Positions 8,397 through 16,766 are shown, counted from the stretch's first letter. The stretch is DNA of 64,000 nt from Cellulosimicrobium sp. ES-005 (GCF_040448685.1 NZ_CP159290.1:4154001-4218000); one strand, 5' to 3'. Numbers and translations are program-made. The notes: generated by a model not told the origin, from the sequence alone.

Positions 8397-8444
8397 ATGC
8401 GCGACCGAGGGGTCGTGCGCACCATCGGACGAAGGAGAAGGATC

Positions 8445-8849
8445 ATGAAGGCACGCAGCGCATGGATCGTCACCGGGGCGCTCGGCGCGGTCGGTCTCGG
8501 AGCGACGGTGGCGACCGCCCAGGGCGCGTTCGACGCCCCCGAGCCGGCGACCGTCTCGCCGTCGGTCCAGGTCAGCACGTCGAGCACGCCGACCGGCTCG
8601 CCGACCGACGCACCCGCCACGTCCGCGACGCCCAGCCCGACCGACGTCCAGAACGGGACGTCGATCACGACCGTCACGGCGAACACGTCCGCGTCCCCGA
8701 GCACCGCGGGCTCGGCGGACACGTCCGGCTCGGCCGTGACGAGCCAGACCCCGAACACGCCCAACACCCCGCCCACGGCGAACACGCCGCAGACGCCGAA
8801 CACCCCGCCCAGCCCGGTCACGCCGCCGTCGCCGCAGTCGGCCGACTGA
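8445..8849 (+). CDS. Secreted Ser/Thr/Pro-rich protein of unknown function
   Basis: 134 residues: an N-terminal signal peptide (MKARSAWIVTGALGAVGLGA, cleavage likely near ATAQG) followed entirely by low-complexity Ser/Thr/Pro/Asn sequence ending in NTPPSPVTPPSPQ-type repeats. No Cys, no lipobox and no wall-sorting motif are visible. The ATG at 8445 has a strong ribosome site (GGAGAAGG). An in-frame ATG at 8397 would add 16 basic residues to the signal peptide and fits a leaderless start. It is probably an exported, possibly glycosylated, surface-associated protein, and a candidate target of the adjacent two-component system through site B. Confidence 0.7.
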   Translation: MKARSAWIVTGALGAVGLGATVATAQGAFDAPEPATVSPSVQVSTSSTPTGSPTDAPATSATPSPTDVQNGTSITTVTANTSASPSTAGSADTSGSAVTSQTPNTPNTPPTANTPQTPNTPPSPVTPPSPQSAD

Positions 8850-8876
8850 CCGAGGAGCACTCGAGGCCACCGTGCC

Positions 8877-8931
8877 GAACCCGGGTCCGCGGGTCACGAG
8901 GGACCACCTCGTGACCCGCGGGCCCGGGTTC
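8877..8931. terminator. Bidirectional terminator, 25-bp stem
   Basis: Arms at 8877-8901 and 8907-8931 pair over 25 positions with one G-U pair and a 5-nt loop, between convergent genes. The outer end GCCGAACCCGGG is shared with two other palindromic elements in the window (18826 and 19796). Confidence 0.85.
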
Positions 8932-8971
8932 GACGTGTCAGGGGTGCGTCCGCGCCCGTCGGTTCCGCAGG

Positions 8972-9640
8972 TCAGCGGGCGACGTCGGCGAGCCGGTAGC
9001 CCATGCCGCGCACGGTGACGAAGTGCTCGGCGCCGAGCTTGTTGCGCAGGTAGCGCACGTACACGTCGACGACGTTCGAGCCGGGGTCGAAGTCGTACCC
9101 CCACACGCGCGACAGGAGCTGCTCGCGGCTCAGCACCTGGCCGGGGTTGCGCAGGAACGCCTCGGCGAGCGCGAACTCGCGCGCCGAGAGGTCGACCTCG
9201 CGCTCGGCGGTGCGCGCGCGGCGCGTGCGCAGGTCGAGGCTCAGGGCGCCGTGGGTGAGCACCGTGACCTCGCCCGCGGGCTCGCTGCGCAGGCGCAGCC
9301 GGATGCGCGCGAGCAGCTCCTCGAACCGGAACGGCTTGGCCATGTAGTCGTCGGCGCCGCCCTCGAGCCCGGCGACGGTGTCGGTGACCGACGTGCGCGC
9401 GGTGAGGATGATGACGGGGATCGCGTTGCCCGTCTCCCGCAGGCACCGCAGCACGGTGAAGCCGTCCTGGTCGGGCAGGCCCAGGTCGAGCACGAGGAGC
9501 GCGAAGTCACCGGTGCCGGCGAGGTCGAGAGCCTCCCGTCCCGTCGCGACGGTCGTGCTGGCGTATCCCGCCGCGCGCAGCCCCTTGGCCACGAACGACG
9601 CGATGCGGGTCTCGTCCTCGGCGACGAGGATCTGGCTCAC
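8972..9640 (-). CDS. OmpR-family response regulator
   Basis: 222 residues. The receiver domain has acidic residues near 8-10 (AEDE), the phospho-acceptor Asp ~52 (LVLDLGLP), Thr and Lys of ILTAR and KPF, then a C-terminal winged helix (LSAREFALAEAFLRNPGQVLSREQLLSRVWGYDFDPGSNVVDVYVRYLRNKL). The GTG start overlaps the kinase stop by 4 nt, with AAGGA upstream. It is last in the operon small secreted protein - kinase - regulator. The predicted DNA target is TCTCA direct repeats at 11-bp spacing, found before its own operon and two nearby genes; this is inference from sequence. Confidence 0.93.
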   Translation of the reverse strand: MSQILVAEDETRIASFVAKGLRAAGYASTTVATGREALDLAGTGDFALLVLDLGLPDQDGFTVLRCLRETGNAIPVIILTARTSVTDTVAGLEGGADDYMAKPFRFEELLARIRLRLRSEPAGEVTVLTHGALSLDLRTRRARTAEREVDLSAREFALAEAFLRNPGQVLSREQLLSRVWGYDFDPGSNVVDVYVRYLRNKLGAEHFVTVRGMGYRLADVAR

Positions 9641-11325
9641 CGGGTGGTCCTTCCGTCGGGGGCGGGGTACGAGGGCGGACGGCGGTCGTCGGGAGCCGCG
9701 TCCGGCGGTACCGGCGGCCCGGGGTCGGGCGGCGGCAACGACGGGGTGGCGGCGGACGGCGCGCTGGGCACCGTCGGTGCGGTGGGCGCCACCGGGGCAG
9801 GCGCGGGGGGCCGTCCGGGCGCGGAGCCGTGCGGCCCGGGCGTCGGGCCGGCCGCGTCGGGGGACGCGGCGACGACCGGGACGAGCGGGAGGTCCAGCGT
9901 GAACGTCGACCCGACGCCGGGCGTCGACGCGACGAGCACCCGGCCGCCGTGGCCCTCCGCGATCGCCGCGACGATCGCGAGGCCGAGCCCGGCGCCCTCC
10001 GGGTGGGCGGCTCCGGGCGTGGTGGCCTGGGCGAACCGCTCGAAGACGCGCGCCTGCTGCTCGGGGGCGATCCCGACGCCCTCGTCGCGGACCCATGCGC
10101 GCACGCGCGTGCCGTCGTCGGACACCGCCGAGCCGAGCGCGACGACGGACCCGGGCGCCGAGAACTTCACCGCGTTGGCGGCGAGCTGCAGCAGCGCCTG
10201 GGTGAGGCGCTGCGCGTCGGCGCGCACGGCGACGTCGGCCCGCGCGTCGACGAGCCAGCGGCGCTCGCCGAGCGTCCGGACCTTGTCGTGCACGTCGTCG
10301 AGGAGGCGGCCGAGGTCCGTGTCGACCGGGCGGACGAAGTCGGGGCGACCGGCGGTCGCGAGCGTCACGAGGTCGTCGACGAGCCGGTTCATGCGGTCGA
10401 GCTCGTCGAGCGCGAGGTCGCGCGTCTCGGACGCGTCCGTGGCGTCGTGCGGGTCCATGAGCTCGAGGTGCCCCCGGACCACGGTGAGCGGGGTGCGCAG
10501 CTCGTGCCCGACGTCGTCGATGAGCCGCCGCTGCGAGTCGAACGCCCCCTCGATCCGGTCGAGCATGCCGTTCACCGTGCGCGACAGGTCCGAGAGGTCG
10601 TCGTTGCCGGTCACCGGGATGCGCGCGGACAGGTCCGTCTCGCCGATGTCCTGCGCGGTGCGTGACAGCGTGCGGATCGGCTGGAGGAGGCGCCCGGCGA
10701 CGGCCCACCCCGCGACGCCGATGAGCACGAGGGCGCCGAGCGCCACGACCGCGTAGGTCCGGAAGACCTGCGCGAACTCGGCGTGCTCGGCCGAGCGGTC
10801 GTAGGCGAGCACGAGGGCCGCGGGCTCCTGGCCGGCCGCGGCGCCCGCGCCGCCGACCGTGTGGACCGGGGCGACGAGGGCGCGGTACTCGGCCGTCGCG
10901 GTCCGCGGGGAGCGCAGCACGACGTCGTCGCCCGACGCGAGCGGGGACAGCGTGGCGACGAGCTCGGGATCGTCCTCGAGCCGCAGCCGTACCTCCTGCT
11001 GCGAGACGAGCGGCGTCCGGCCCTCGCGCAGCCCGAGGATGCCCTCGTTGTGCGCGGGGACCGTGAGCTGGATCGAGGCGACGACGACGTCCTCGGCGGA
11101 CGTGAAGGGCTCGCCCGTGACGGGGTTCACCCCGGACTCCGCGAGCTGCGCGAGCTCGTTCGCGCTCCGGGTCAGGCTCTCGTCGATGCGCGCGTCGATC
11201 TGCCCGCGCTGCAGGAACCAGGCCGCGCCGCCGGCGAGGAGGAGCGCGAGGGCGGAGAGCCCGAGGAACGCCGCGAGCATGCGGGTGCGGACGGTCAGCC
11301 CCGCGCGGCGCGTCCGGCGGCTCAC
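9637..11325 (-). CDS. Sensor histidine kinase (HAMP, HisKA, HATPase)
   Basis: 562 residues. Membrane helix ~14-36, an extracytoplasmic sensor region of about 155 residues with no recognised fold, a second helix ~190-212, a HAMP-like segment (LLQPIRTLSRTAQDIGETDL), an H-box DDVGHELRTPL (His ~274), an N-box LAANAVKFS (Asn ~384), and G-boxes DEGVGI and GAGLGLAI. An unusual Pro/Ala-rich cytoplasmic tail of about 75 residues follows the ATPase domain. GTG start overlapping the upstream gene stop (GTGA). It phosphorylates the regulator encoded next; the signal is unknown. Confidence 0.93.
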   Translation of the reverse strand: MSRRTRRAGLTVRTRMLAAFLGLSALALLLAGGAAWFLQRGQIDARIDESLTRSANELAQLAESGVNPVTGEPFTSAEDVVVASIQLTVPAHNEGILGLREGRTPLVSQQEVRLRLEDDPELVATLSPLASGDDVVLRSPRTATAEYRALVAPVHTVGGAGAAAGQEPAALVLAYDRSAEHAEFAQVFRTYAVVALGALVLIGVAGWAVAGRLLQPIRTLSRTAQDIGETDLSARIPVTGNDDLSDLSRTVNGMLDRIEGAFDSQRRLIDDVGHELRTPLTVVRGHLELMDPHDATDASETRDLALDELDRMNRLVDDLVTLATAGRPDFVRPVDTDLGRLLDDVHDKVRTLGERRWLVDARADVAVRADAQRLTQALLQLAANAVKFSAPGSVVALGSAVSDDGTRVRAWVRDEGVGIAPEQQARVFERFAQATTPGAAHPEGAGLGLAIVAAIAEGHGGRVLVASTPGVGSTFTLDLPLVPVVAASPDAAGPTPGPHGSAPGRPPAPAPVAPTAPTVPSAPSAATPSLPPPDPGPPVPPDAAPDDRRPPSYPAPDGRTTR

Positions 11326-11642
11326 CCGTCGCCCCGGTCCGAGCCGCTGCGGTCGCCGCCGTCGTCGTCATCGTCATCGTCGCTCGACGGCGGGGCGGGC
11401 GTCACGCGGTCGTCGTCGTCCCCGTCGTCGTCCCCGTCGTGGTCGTCCCCGTCGTGGTCGTCGTCGGAGGCGGTCGGCGAGGGGGCGGGCGTGGTCGTCG
11501 GCGGGGCGGGAGCGGGCGTCACGACCACGGCACCCCCGATCTCCCGGTCCTGCGGCCGCGCGGCCAGCGCACCGGCGGCGGCCGCGCCTCCGAGGGCGAG
11601 CACGAGCACCCCCACGAGCCACGCGACGGTCCGGCGAGTCAT
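11322..11642 (-). CDS. Small exported Asp-rich protein, first gene of the two-component operon
   Basis: 106 residues. An N-terminal hydrophobic helix (VAWLVGVLVLALGGAAAAGA) acts as signal peptide or anchor, then a Pro/Thr stretch, then clusters of aspartate with scattered His and Gly, including a run of seven Asp. The composition suggests binding of divalent cations or basic molecules outside the membrane. The ATG at 11642 is preferred over an in-frame GTG at 11675 because GATACT plus six bases ends at that ATG (leaderless) and the regulator repeats would otherwise be coding. Being first in the operon suggests an accessory to signal sensing; this is inference. Confidence 0.65.
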   Translation of the reverse strand: MTRRTVAWLVGVLVLALGGAAAAGALAARPQDREIGGAVVVTPAPAPPTTTPAPSPTASDDDHDGDDHDGDDDGDDDDRVTPAPPSSDDDDDDDGGDRSGSDRGDG

Positions 11643-11681
11643 GGCCCCAGTATCCGAGAGCAGGATGAGACGCACATGAGA
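11643..11681 (-). promoter_or_regulatory. Predicted OmpR-type regulator site C and leaderless promoter
   Basis: Reading toward the gene on the minus strand: TCTCA (11681-11677), TCTCA (11670-11666) and TCTCG (11659-11655), each 11 bp apart. GATACT (11654-11649) follows, then six bases (GGGGCC) and the ATG at 11642. The repeats would span about -13 to -39 of a leaderless transcript. Confidence 0.6.
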
Positions 11682-11696
11682 AGGGGAGGCGGCCGG

Positions 11697-12716
11697 TCAG
11701 GCTCCCGCGAGCCAGTCGTCGACGCCGGCCAGCAGGCGCTCCTTCGTGCCCGACGACGCCCGGCTCGCCCGGATCGACGACCGCGCCAGCGCGGCGAGCT
11801 CGTCGTCGGAGAACCCGTGGTCGTGGCGCGCCGTCTCGTACTGCGCCACGAGGCGGGACCCGAAGAGCAGGGGGTCGTCCGCGCCGAGCGCGACCCGGGC
11901 CCCGGCGTCGACGAGCGCCCCGAGCGGCACCTGACCGGCGTCCTCGTACACCCCGAGGGAGACGTTGGACGCCGGGCACACCTCGAGCGCGATCCCGCGG
12001 TCCACGACGTCGTCCAGCACGTGCCGGTCCTCCGCGGACCGCACGCCGTGGCCCAGCCGGTCCGGGACGAGCTCGCGCACCACCTCGTGCACGTGCGCCG
12101 GCCCGAGCAGCTCGCCCCCGTGCGGCACGGACGCGAGCCCGGCGCGCCGCGCGATGGCGAACGCGCGCGCGAACTCCGCGGTGTCCCCGCGGCGCTCGTC
12201 GTTGCTCAGGCCGAACCCCACGACCTCGCCCGCCCCCTCGCCCGCGTACTGCGCCGCGAGGCGCGCGAGCGTGCGCGCGTCCAGCGGGTGCCGCATGCGC
12301 GACGCCGCCACGACCACCGCGACCTCCGTCCCCGTCGCGGCGCTCGCGGACCGCGCCGCGTCGAGCACGATCTCCACCGCCGGGGTGATGCCGCCGACGA
12401 ACGGCGCGTACGACGTCGGGTCCACCTGGATCTCGAGGCGCCCCGACCCCTCGGCCGCGTCGTCCTGCGCGGCCTCCAGCACGATGCGGCGCATGTCGGC
12501 CTCCGAGCGCACGCACGCGCGCGCGGCGTCGTACAGGCGCTGGAACCGGAACCAGCCGCGCTCGGTCGGGGGGAGCCGGAGCGGGTCGCCGTCGACGAGC
12601 GCGTGCGGCAGGCGCACGCCGTACTGCGCGGCGAGGTCGCGCAGCGTCTCCGGGCGCATCGACCCGGTGAAGTGCAGGTGCAGGTGGGCCTTGGGAAGCG
12701 TCGCCAGGTCTCGCAC
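11697..12716 (-). CDS. add: Adenosine deaminase
   Basis: Hydrolyses adenosine/deoxyadenosine to inosine and ammonia; a zinc-dependent cytoplasmic TIM-barrel enzyme of purine salvage. The N-terminal zinc pair is in HLHLHFTGS (His ~13 and ~15), and there are VPHGGE (catalytic Glu, with HGGE in place of the common HAGE), RLGHGVRS, CPASNVSLG and LGADDPLLFG (metal/catalytic Asp pair). 339 residues, typical length. GTG start, with CAGACT and six bases directly upstream indicating a leaderless message. It stands as a single gene between two two-component operons. The HGGE and HFTGS variants suggest a subgroup whose exact substrate could differ. Confidence 0.88.
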   Translation of the reverse strand: MRDLATLPKAHLHLHFTGSMRPETLRDLAAQYGVRLPHALVDGDPLRLPPTERGWFRFQRLYDAARACVRSEADMRRIVLEAAQDDAAEGSGRLEIQVDPTSYAPFVGGITPAVEIVLDAARSASAATGTEVAVVVAASRMRHPLDARTLARLAAQYAGEGAGEVVGFGLSNDERRGDTAEFARAFAIARRAGLASVPHGGELLGPAHVHEVVRELVPDRLGHGVRSAEDRHVLDDVVDRGIALEVCPASNVSLGVYEDAGQVPLGALVDAGARVALGADDPLLFGSRLVAQYETARHDHGFSDDELAALARSSIRASRASSGTKERLLAGVDDWLAGA

Positions 12717-12728
12717 ACGGGGAGTCTG
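12717..12728 (-). promoter_or_regulatory. Leaderless promoter of adenosine deaminase
   Basis: On the minus strand CAGACT (12728-12723) is followed by six bases and the GTG start. There is no Shine-Dalgarno sequence and no clear -35. Confidence 0.45.
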
Positions 12729-12816
12729 TCACGCGGACCCGGCCCGCGCGTCGGCACGGGCCGGGTCCCGACGGCGGTCCGCCCCCGGCGCGGGCCCCGC
12801 CCCGCGCGACGTCGGC

Positions 12817-13488
12817 TCAGGTCCCAGTGAGGAACCCGCGCTGCATGGCGACCGTCACCGCGGCGGTCCGGTCGTCCACCCCGAGCTTGGCGAACGCGCG
12901 GAGCAGGTGCGTCTTCACGGTCGCCTCCGCGATGAACAGCTCCTGCCCGACCGCCGCGTTCGACAGCCCGCGCGCGACGAGGCGCAGCACCTCGACCTCC
13001 CGGTCCGTGAGCCGGTCCGCCCCGCGGACCGACGTGACGAGCCGGGTCGCGACGCTCGGCGCGAGCACGGTCTGCCCGCGTGCCGCGGCGCGCACCCCCG
13101 CGACCAGCTCGTCGCGGGGCGTGTCCTTGAGCAGGTAGCCGGTGGCCCCCGCCTCGACCGCGCGCAGGATGTCGGCGTCGGTCTCGTACGTCGTGAGCAC
13201 GACGACGCGCGGGCCGCCGGCCGCGCCGCCGCGCCCCGCGCCCCGGCCGGGCGCGCCGACGATGGCCGTCGTCGCGCCGACGCCGTCGAGCACGGGCATC
13301 CGCAGGTCCATGAGCACCACGTCGGGCGCCAGCTCGCGGGCGAGCGCCACAGCCTGCTCGCCGTCGCCCGCCTCGCCGACGACCTCCAGGTCGGGCTCGG
13401 CGGCCAGCATGCCGGTGATCCCCGAGCGCACGACCGGGTGGTCGTCCACGACGAGCACCCGGACGACGCCGTCCCCGGTCGGGCTCAT
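12817..13488 (-). CDS. NarL/LuxR-family response regulator
   Basis: 223 residues. Receiver domain with the VVDDHPVVR acidic pocket and phospho-acceptor Asp ~61 (LMDLRMP), VVLTTYE, and LLKDTPRDEL. A Gly/Ala-rich insert (~80-90) interrupts the receiver between its fourth helix and strand. The C-terminal LuxR-type helix-turn-helix is LTDREVEVLRLVARGLSNAAV to ATVKTHLLRAFAKLG. The ATG overlaps the kinase stop. It is last gene of the operon ABC ATPase - permease - kinase - regulator and probably controls that exporter; a palindrome at 16744 is a candidate operator. Confidence 0.93.
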   Translation of the reverse strand: MSPTGDGVVRVLVVDDHPVVRSGITGMLAAEPDLEVVGEAGDGEQAVALARELAPDVVLMDLRMPVLDGVGATTAIVGAPGRGAGRGGAAGGPRVVVLTTYETDADILRAVEAGATGYLLKDTPRDELVAGVRAAARGQTVLAPSVATRLVTSVRGADRLTDREVEVLRLVARGLSNAAVGQELFIAEATVKTHLLRAFAKLGVDDRTAAVTVAMQRGFLTGT

Positions 13489-14804
13489 CGCACGTCTCCC
13501 GCCCGCGTCGTCGCGCGCGCGCCCGTGGCCGGTCCGTCCGGCGACGCGCCGGCGGGCAGACGCACCGCGACGCGCGTCCCGCCGCCGGGAGCCGGCCCCA
13601 CCTCGAGGCTCCCGCCCTCCGCCGCCACGCGCTCCCGCATGCCCCGCAGCCCGTAGCCCTCGGTGAACCCCGACGCGTCCGCGGGCAGGCCGCGCCCGTC
13701 GTCGGACACCTCGAGGACCGTCCCCTCCCCGTCCTGCCGGAGGTCCACGCGCACGGCCGCCGCGGCCGCGTGCCGCCGGACGTTCGCGAGCGCCTCCTGG
13801 GCGGACCGCAGGAGGACGACGTCGTCCGCGCTCGACAGCCGGAGGGCCTCCGGCGCCGTGAGCTCGACGCGCGTCCCGGTCTCCTCCGCGAACCGGCCCG
13901 CGAGCCGGCGCAGGGCCTCGCTCAGCGTGCCGCCCTGCAGCGGTGCGGGGGCCGAGGCGGCGACGAGCGCGCGCGCCTCGGCGAGGTTGTCGCGCGCCGT
14001 CGACTCCACGAGCGCGAGCCGCTCGCGCGCGGCGTCGGCGGCGCCCCGGTCGAGGTCGGCGCTCGCGGCCTGCGCGAGCATGACCACGCTCGTGAACCCC
14101 TGCGCGAGCGTGTCGTGGATCTCCTGGGCGACGCGCTCGCGCTCGGCGAGCACCCCCGCCTCGTGGGAGGCGCGGCCGAGCTCGGCCTGCGTCGCGCGCA
14201 GCTCGTCGACCAGACGGGCGTGCCGCTCCGCCTGGCGCATCGTGTGCGCCGTCCACAGCCCGAGGCTCAGCGCGAACGCGAGCGCGACCCCCATCTGCGG
14301 GGCGGAGCTCGCGAGCTCGTCCGGCTCGACCCGGCCCGTCGCCGGGTCGAACGCGAGCGCGAGCGCGGTGCCCGCGGCGAGCGCGACGCACAGCACCACC
14401 TGTGCCCACAGGTGCTCCGAGAGCATCCAGATCTGCGTGAACACCGCGAACAGCAGGAGCGTGCCGAGGGCGTCCTGCCCGACGACGACGAGCGTGCAGG
14501 CGACCGCGACGACGAGGTACACGTGGGCCGTCACCTGGTCCCGCGTCCGCGCGGCCCGTCGTCCCCAGCCGAGGTATCCGACGAGGATCACGGCGACCGC
14601 CGCGAGCGAGACCGCGAGCGCCGTACCGCGGACGTCCGCGGTGAGGAGCGCGAGCGCGCTGAGCACGACGATGACGGAGAACGCCACGTCCCACCAGCGC
14701 ACGTCGCGCGCCCACGTGCCGTCGAGCTGGGCGGTCGCGGCGTCGGCGGTGTCGACCACCCCCGCGACCGCCCCGCCCGGCGGCGGCGTCTCAGCCGTCG
14801 TCAC
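13485..14804 (-). CDS. Sensor histidine kinase, HisKA_3 (NarX/DesK-like)
   Basis: About 439 residues. An N-terminal polar segment, then five to six membrane helices without a sizeable external loop (intramembrane-sensing type), a coiled coil (~195-225), the dimerisation motif ERERVAQEIHDTLAQGF with phospho-His ~230, and an ATPase domain with DDGRGL and GYGLRGMRER. The start is uncertain: GTG at 14804 overlaps the permease end by 14 nt, while a GTG at 14831 would add nine residues. It partners the NarL-type regulator downstream. Co-transcription with an ABC-2 exporter suggests sensing of a membrane-active compound or lipid state. Confidence 0.9.
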   Translation of the reverse strand: MTTAETPPPGGAVAGVVDTADAATAQLDGTWARDVRWWDVAFSVIVVLSALALLTADVRGTALAVSLAAVAVILVGYLGWGRRAARTRDQVTAHVYLVVAVACTLVVVGQDALGTLLLFAVFTQIWMLSEHLWAQVVLCVALAAGTALALAFDPATGRVEPDELASSAPQMGVALAFALSLGLWTAHTMRQAERHARLVDELRATQAELGRASHEAGVLAERERVAQEIHDTLAQGFTSVVMLAQAASADLDRGAADAARERLALVESTARDNLAEARALVAASAPAPLQGGTLSEALRRLAGRFAEETGTRVELTAPEALRLSSADDVVLLRSAQEALANVRRHAAAAAVRVDLRQDGEGTVLEVSDDGRGLPADASGFTEGYGLRGMRERVAAEGGSLEVGPAPGGGTRVAVRLPAGASPDGPATGARATTRAGDVR

Positions 14805-15663
14805 GGCGCCGCCACCGGAACGAGCGTGCACCGACCACGAGCCCCACGACCAGCCATGCGACCAGTACAGCAGCGGTCGCGCCGTGCTGCCACGACCCCG
14901 ACGGCTCGAGCGCCGCCGCCTGCTCCGGGAGGAACACCGAGCGCATGCCCTGCGCCATCCACTTGAGGGGGAACAGGGACGCGACGGTCTGCATCCACGA
15001 CGGCAGCGCGAAGAACGCGAAGAAGACCCCGGAGATGAACTGCAGCACGAGCACGACGGGCGTGACGACCGCCGTCGCGGACTTGCCGGACCGCGGCAGC
15101 GACGAGAACGCCACCCCGCACACCGCGCCCGCGGCGCACCCGAGCACGAACACCCAGGCGAACGTCGCGGGCCGCCGGCCGCCGTCGGGCATCTCCCACG
15201 GCATGGGGACGTCGTAGACCGTCGCGGCGAGCGCCAGGAGCAGACCGGTCTGCACGACCGACGTCAGCAGGACGAGCCCGACCTTGCCGTAGAAGTACGC
15301 GGACGGCGGCAGCGGGGTGGAGCGCAGCCGCTTGAGCGAGCCGTCGTCGCGCTCGACCGCGATGGAGATCGCGAGCGACTGGAAGCTCGTGAGCATGACG
15401 CCGGTCGCGATCATGCCGGGCAGGAAGTACTGCGCGAACGGCACGGAGTACGCGGCCGTGCCCTGGTCCTGCCCGTCGAACACCGTCGCGAAGATCGCGA
15501 GCATGATGAGCGGGTACGTGAAGATGAAGATCACGGCGTCGCGCTCGCGGAAGAACGCGCGCAGCTCCGCGCGGGTGCGCTCGATCCCCAGCCGGCCGGC
15601 GCCGGGCAGGGCGGCGGGTCGGGCGGAGCGCGTGGGCCGGGCGGCGGTCGGGGCGGTGGTCAC
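14791..15663 (-). CDS. ABC-2 type transporter permease
   Basis: 290 residues with six membrane helices: an N-terminal amphipathic region (RTRAELRAFFRERDAVIFIF), helix pairs including FISGVFFAFFALPSWMQ, and a final helix near the C-terminus (AAVLVAWLVVGLVVGA). The ABC2_membrane topology and the conserved LFPLKWMAQGMR segment are typical of drug or lipid exporters. The ATG overlaps the ATPase stop by 4 nt. It pairs with the ATPase upstream to form the exporter; substrate unknown. Confidence 0.9.
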   Translation of the reverse strand: MTTAPTAARPTRSARPAALPGAGRLGIERTRAELRAFFRERDAVIFIFTYPLIMLAIFATVFDGQDQGTAAYSVPFAQYFLPGMIATGVMLTSFQSLAISIAVERDDGSLKRLRSTPLPPSAYFYGKVGLVLLTSVVQTGLLLALAATVYDVPMPWEMPDGGRRPATFAWVFVLGCAAGAVCGVAFSSLPRSGKSATAVVTPVVLVLQFISGVFFAFFALPSWMQTVASLFPLKWMAQGMRSVFLPEQAAALEPSGSWQHGATAAVLVAWLVVGLVVGARSFRWRRRDDG

Positions 15664-16685
15664 TTGCGGGCCTCCTCGGGGACGACGGCGGTCGTGCCGT
15701 CGGGCGTGCGGTCCCCGGCGGGCGCGCCGGGGGAGTCGGGGGAGTCAGGCGCGGGCGTGCGGGCGGGCGGGGCGGCGGGTGCCGTGGTCGGCTCGCCGAT
15801 GAGCTCGAGGTAGACGTCCTCCAGGCTCGGGCGGGTCACCGCGAGGCCGGGGACCTCGCCGTCGGGGCCGGCGAAGCGCGCGGCGAGGGACGCGACGAGA
15901 GCGGTGGGGGAGTCGGTGCGCTCCGACCGCCAGGCGCCGTCGTCCAGCCAGCGGACCTCCGGACGGCGCGCGTCCGGGCCGCCGAGGCGGTCGGGCGCGT
16001 CGAGCGCGACGACCCGGCCCGCGCGCACGACGGCCGCGCGGTCGGCCAGGTGCGCGGCCTCGTCCAGGTAGTGCGTGGTGAGCAGGATCGTCGTGCCGTC
16101 CTCGCGCAGCGAGCGGACCAGCGCCCAGAACGCGCGGCGGGCCTGCGGGTCGAACCCGGTCGTCGGCTCGTCGAGGAACAGCAGCTCCGGCCGCCCCACG
16201 ATGCCGAGCGCGACGTCCAGGCGGCGACGCTGGCCGCCGGAGAGCTGGCGCGTGCGGGTCCGGGCCTTCTCGCGCAGCCCGACGGCGTCGATCACCTCGT
16301 CCGGATCCCGCGGCGCGGGGTAGAACGTCGCGAAGTGCCGGACGATCTCGGCGACCGTGAGCTCGGCCTGGTCGCGCGAGTCCTGGAGCACGACGCCGAT
16401 GCGCGAGCGCCAGGCGCGGCCGGCGGTCTGGGGGTCCTCGCCGAGCACGAGGACCTCGCCCGCGTCGCGGCGCCGGAAGCCCTCGAGGATCTCGACGGTC
16501 GTCGTCTTGCCGGCGCCGTTGGGCCCGAGGACGGCGAAGATCTCGCCGCGCTCGACCCGCAGGTCGACGCCGTCGACCGCCCGCTTGGCGCCGTAGCTCT
16601 TGCGCAGGCCACGGACCTCGACGGCCGGGCCGCTCTGCCGGGCGCCCGCGGTGGGGGAGCCGGTGGGGAGGGATGTCGTCGTCAT
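15660..16685 (-). CDS. ABC transporter ATP-binding protein (DrrA-like)
   Basis: 341 residues. Walker A GPNGAGKTTT, Q-loop (VLQDS), signature LSGGQ, Walker B LLFLDEPTTGFDP, and the H-loop in LLTTHY. A C-terminal extension carries a DUF4162-like region and a Pro/Ala-rich tail, as in DrrA/antibiotic-exporter ATPases. It is first gene of a four-gene operon with permease, sensor kinase and regulator, each joined by start-stop overlaps. It energises export through the permease in the membrane. ATG start; the upstream region contains an 18-bp palindrome. Confidence 0.92.
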   Translation of the reverse strand: MTTTSLPTGSPTAGARQSGPAVEVRGLRKSYGAKRAVDGVDLRVERGEIFAVLGPNGAGKTTTVEILEGFRRRDAGEVLVLGEDPQTAGRAWRSRIGVVLQDSRDQAELTVAEIVRHFATFYPAPRDPDEVIDAVGLREKARTRTRQLSGGQRRRLDVALGIVGRPELLFLDEPTTGFDPQARRAFWALVRSLREDGTTILLTTHYLDEAAHLADRAAVVRAGRVVALDAPDRLGGPDARRPEVRWLDDGAWRSERTDSPTALVASLAARFAGPDGEVPGLAVTRPSLEDVYLELIGEPTTAPAAPPARTPAPDSPDSPGAPAGDRTPDGTTAVVPEEARK

Positions 16686-16743
16686 GGGACCAGCCTGTCG
16701 GCGAGGCTCCGTCGCCCGCGACGGCCGTTCGTCCGGACCTCGT

Positions 16744-16761
16744 GTCCACCGATCGGTGGAC
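16744..16761. promoter_or_regulatory. 18-bp perfect palindrome, candidate operator
   Basis: GTCCACCGATCGGTGGAC lies 59 bp upstream of the exporter ATPase start and just upstream of the divergent tRNA-Trp promoter. LuxR-type regulators bind such inverted repeats, so the co-encoded NarL-type regulator is the obvious candidate (inference). Confidence 0.5.
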
Positions 16762-16766
16762 GGCGG

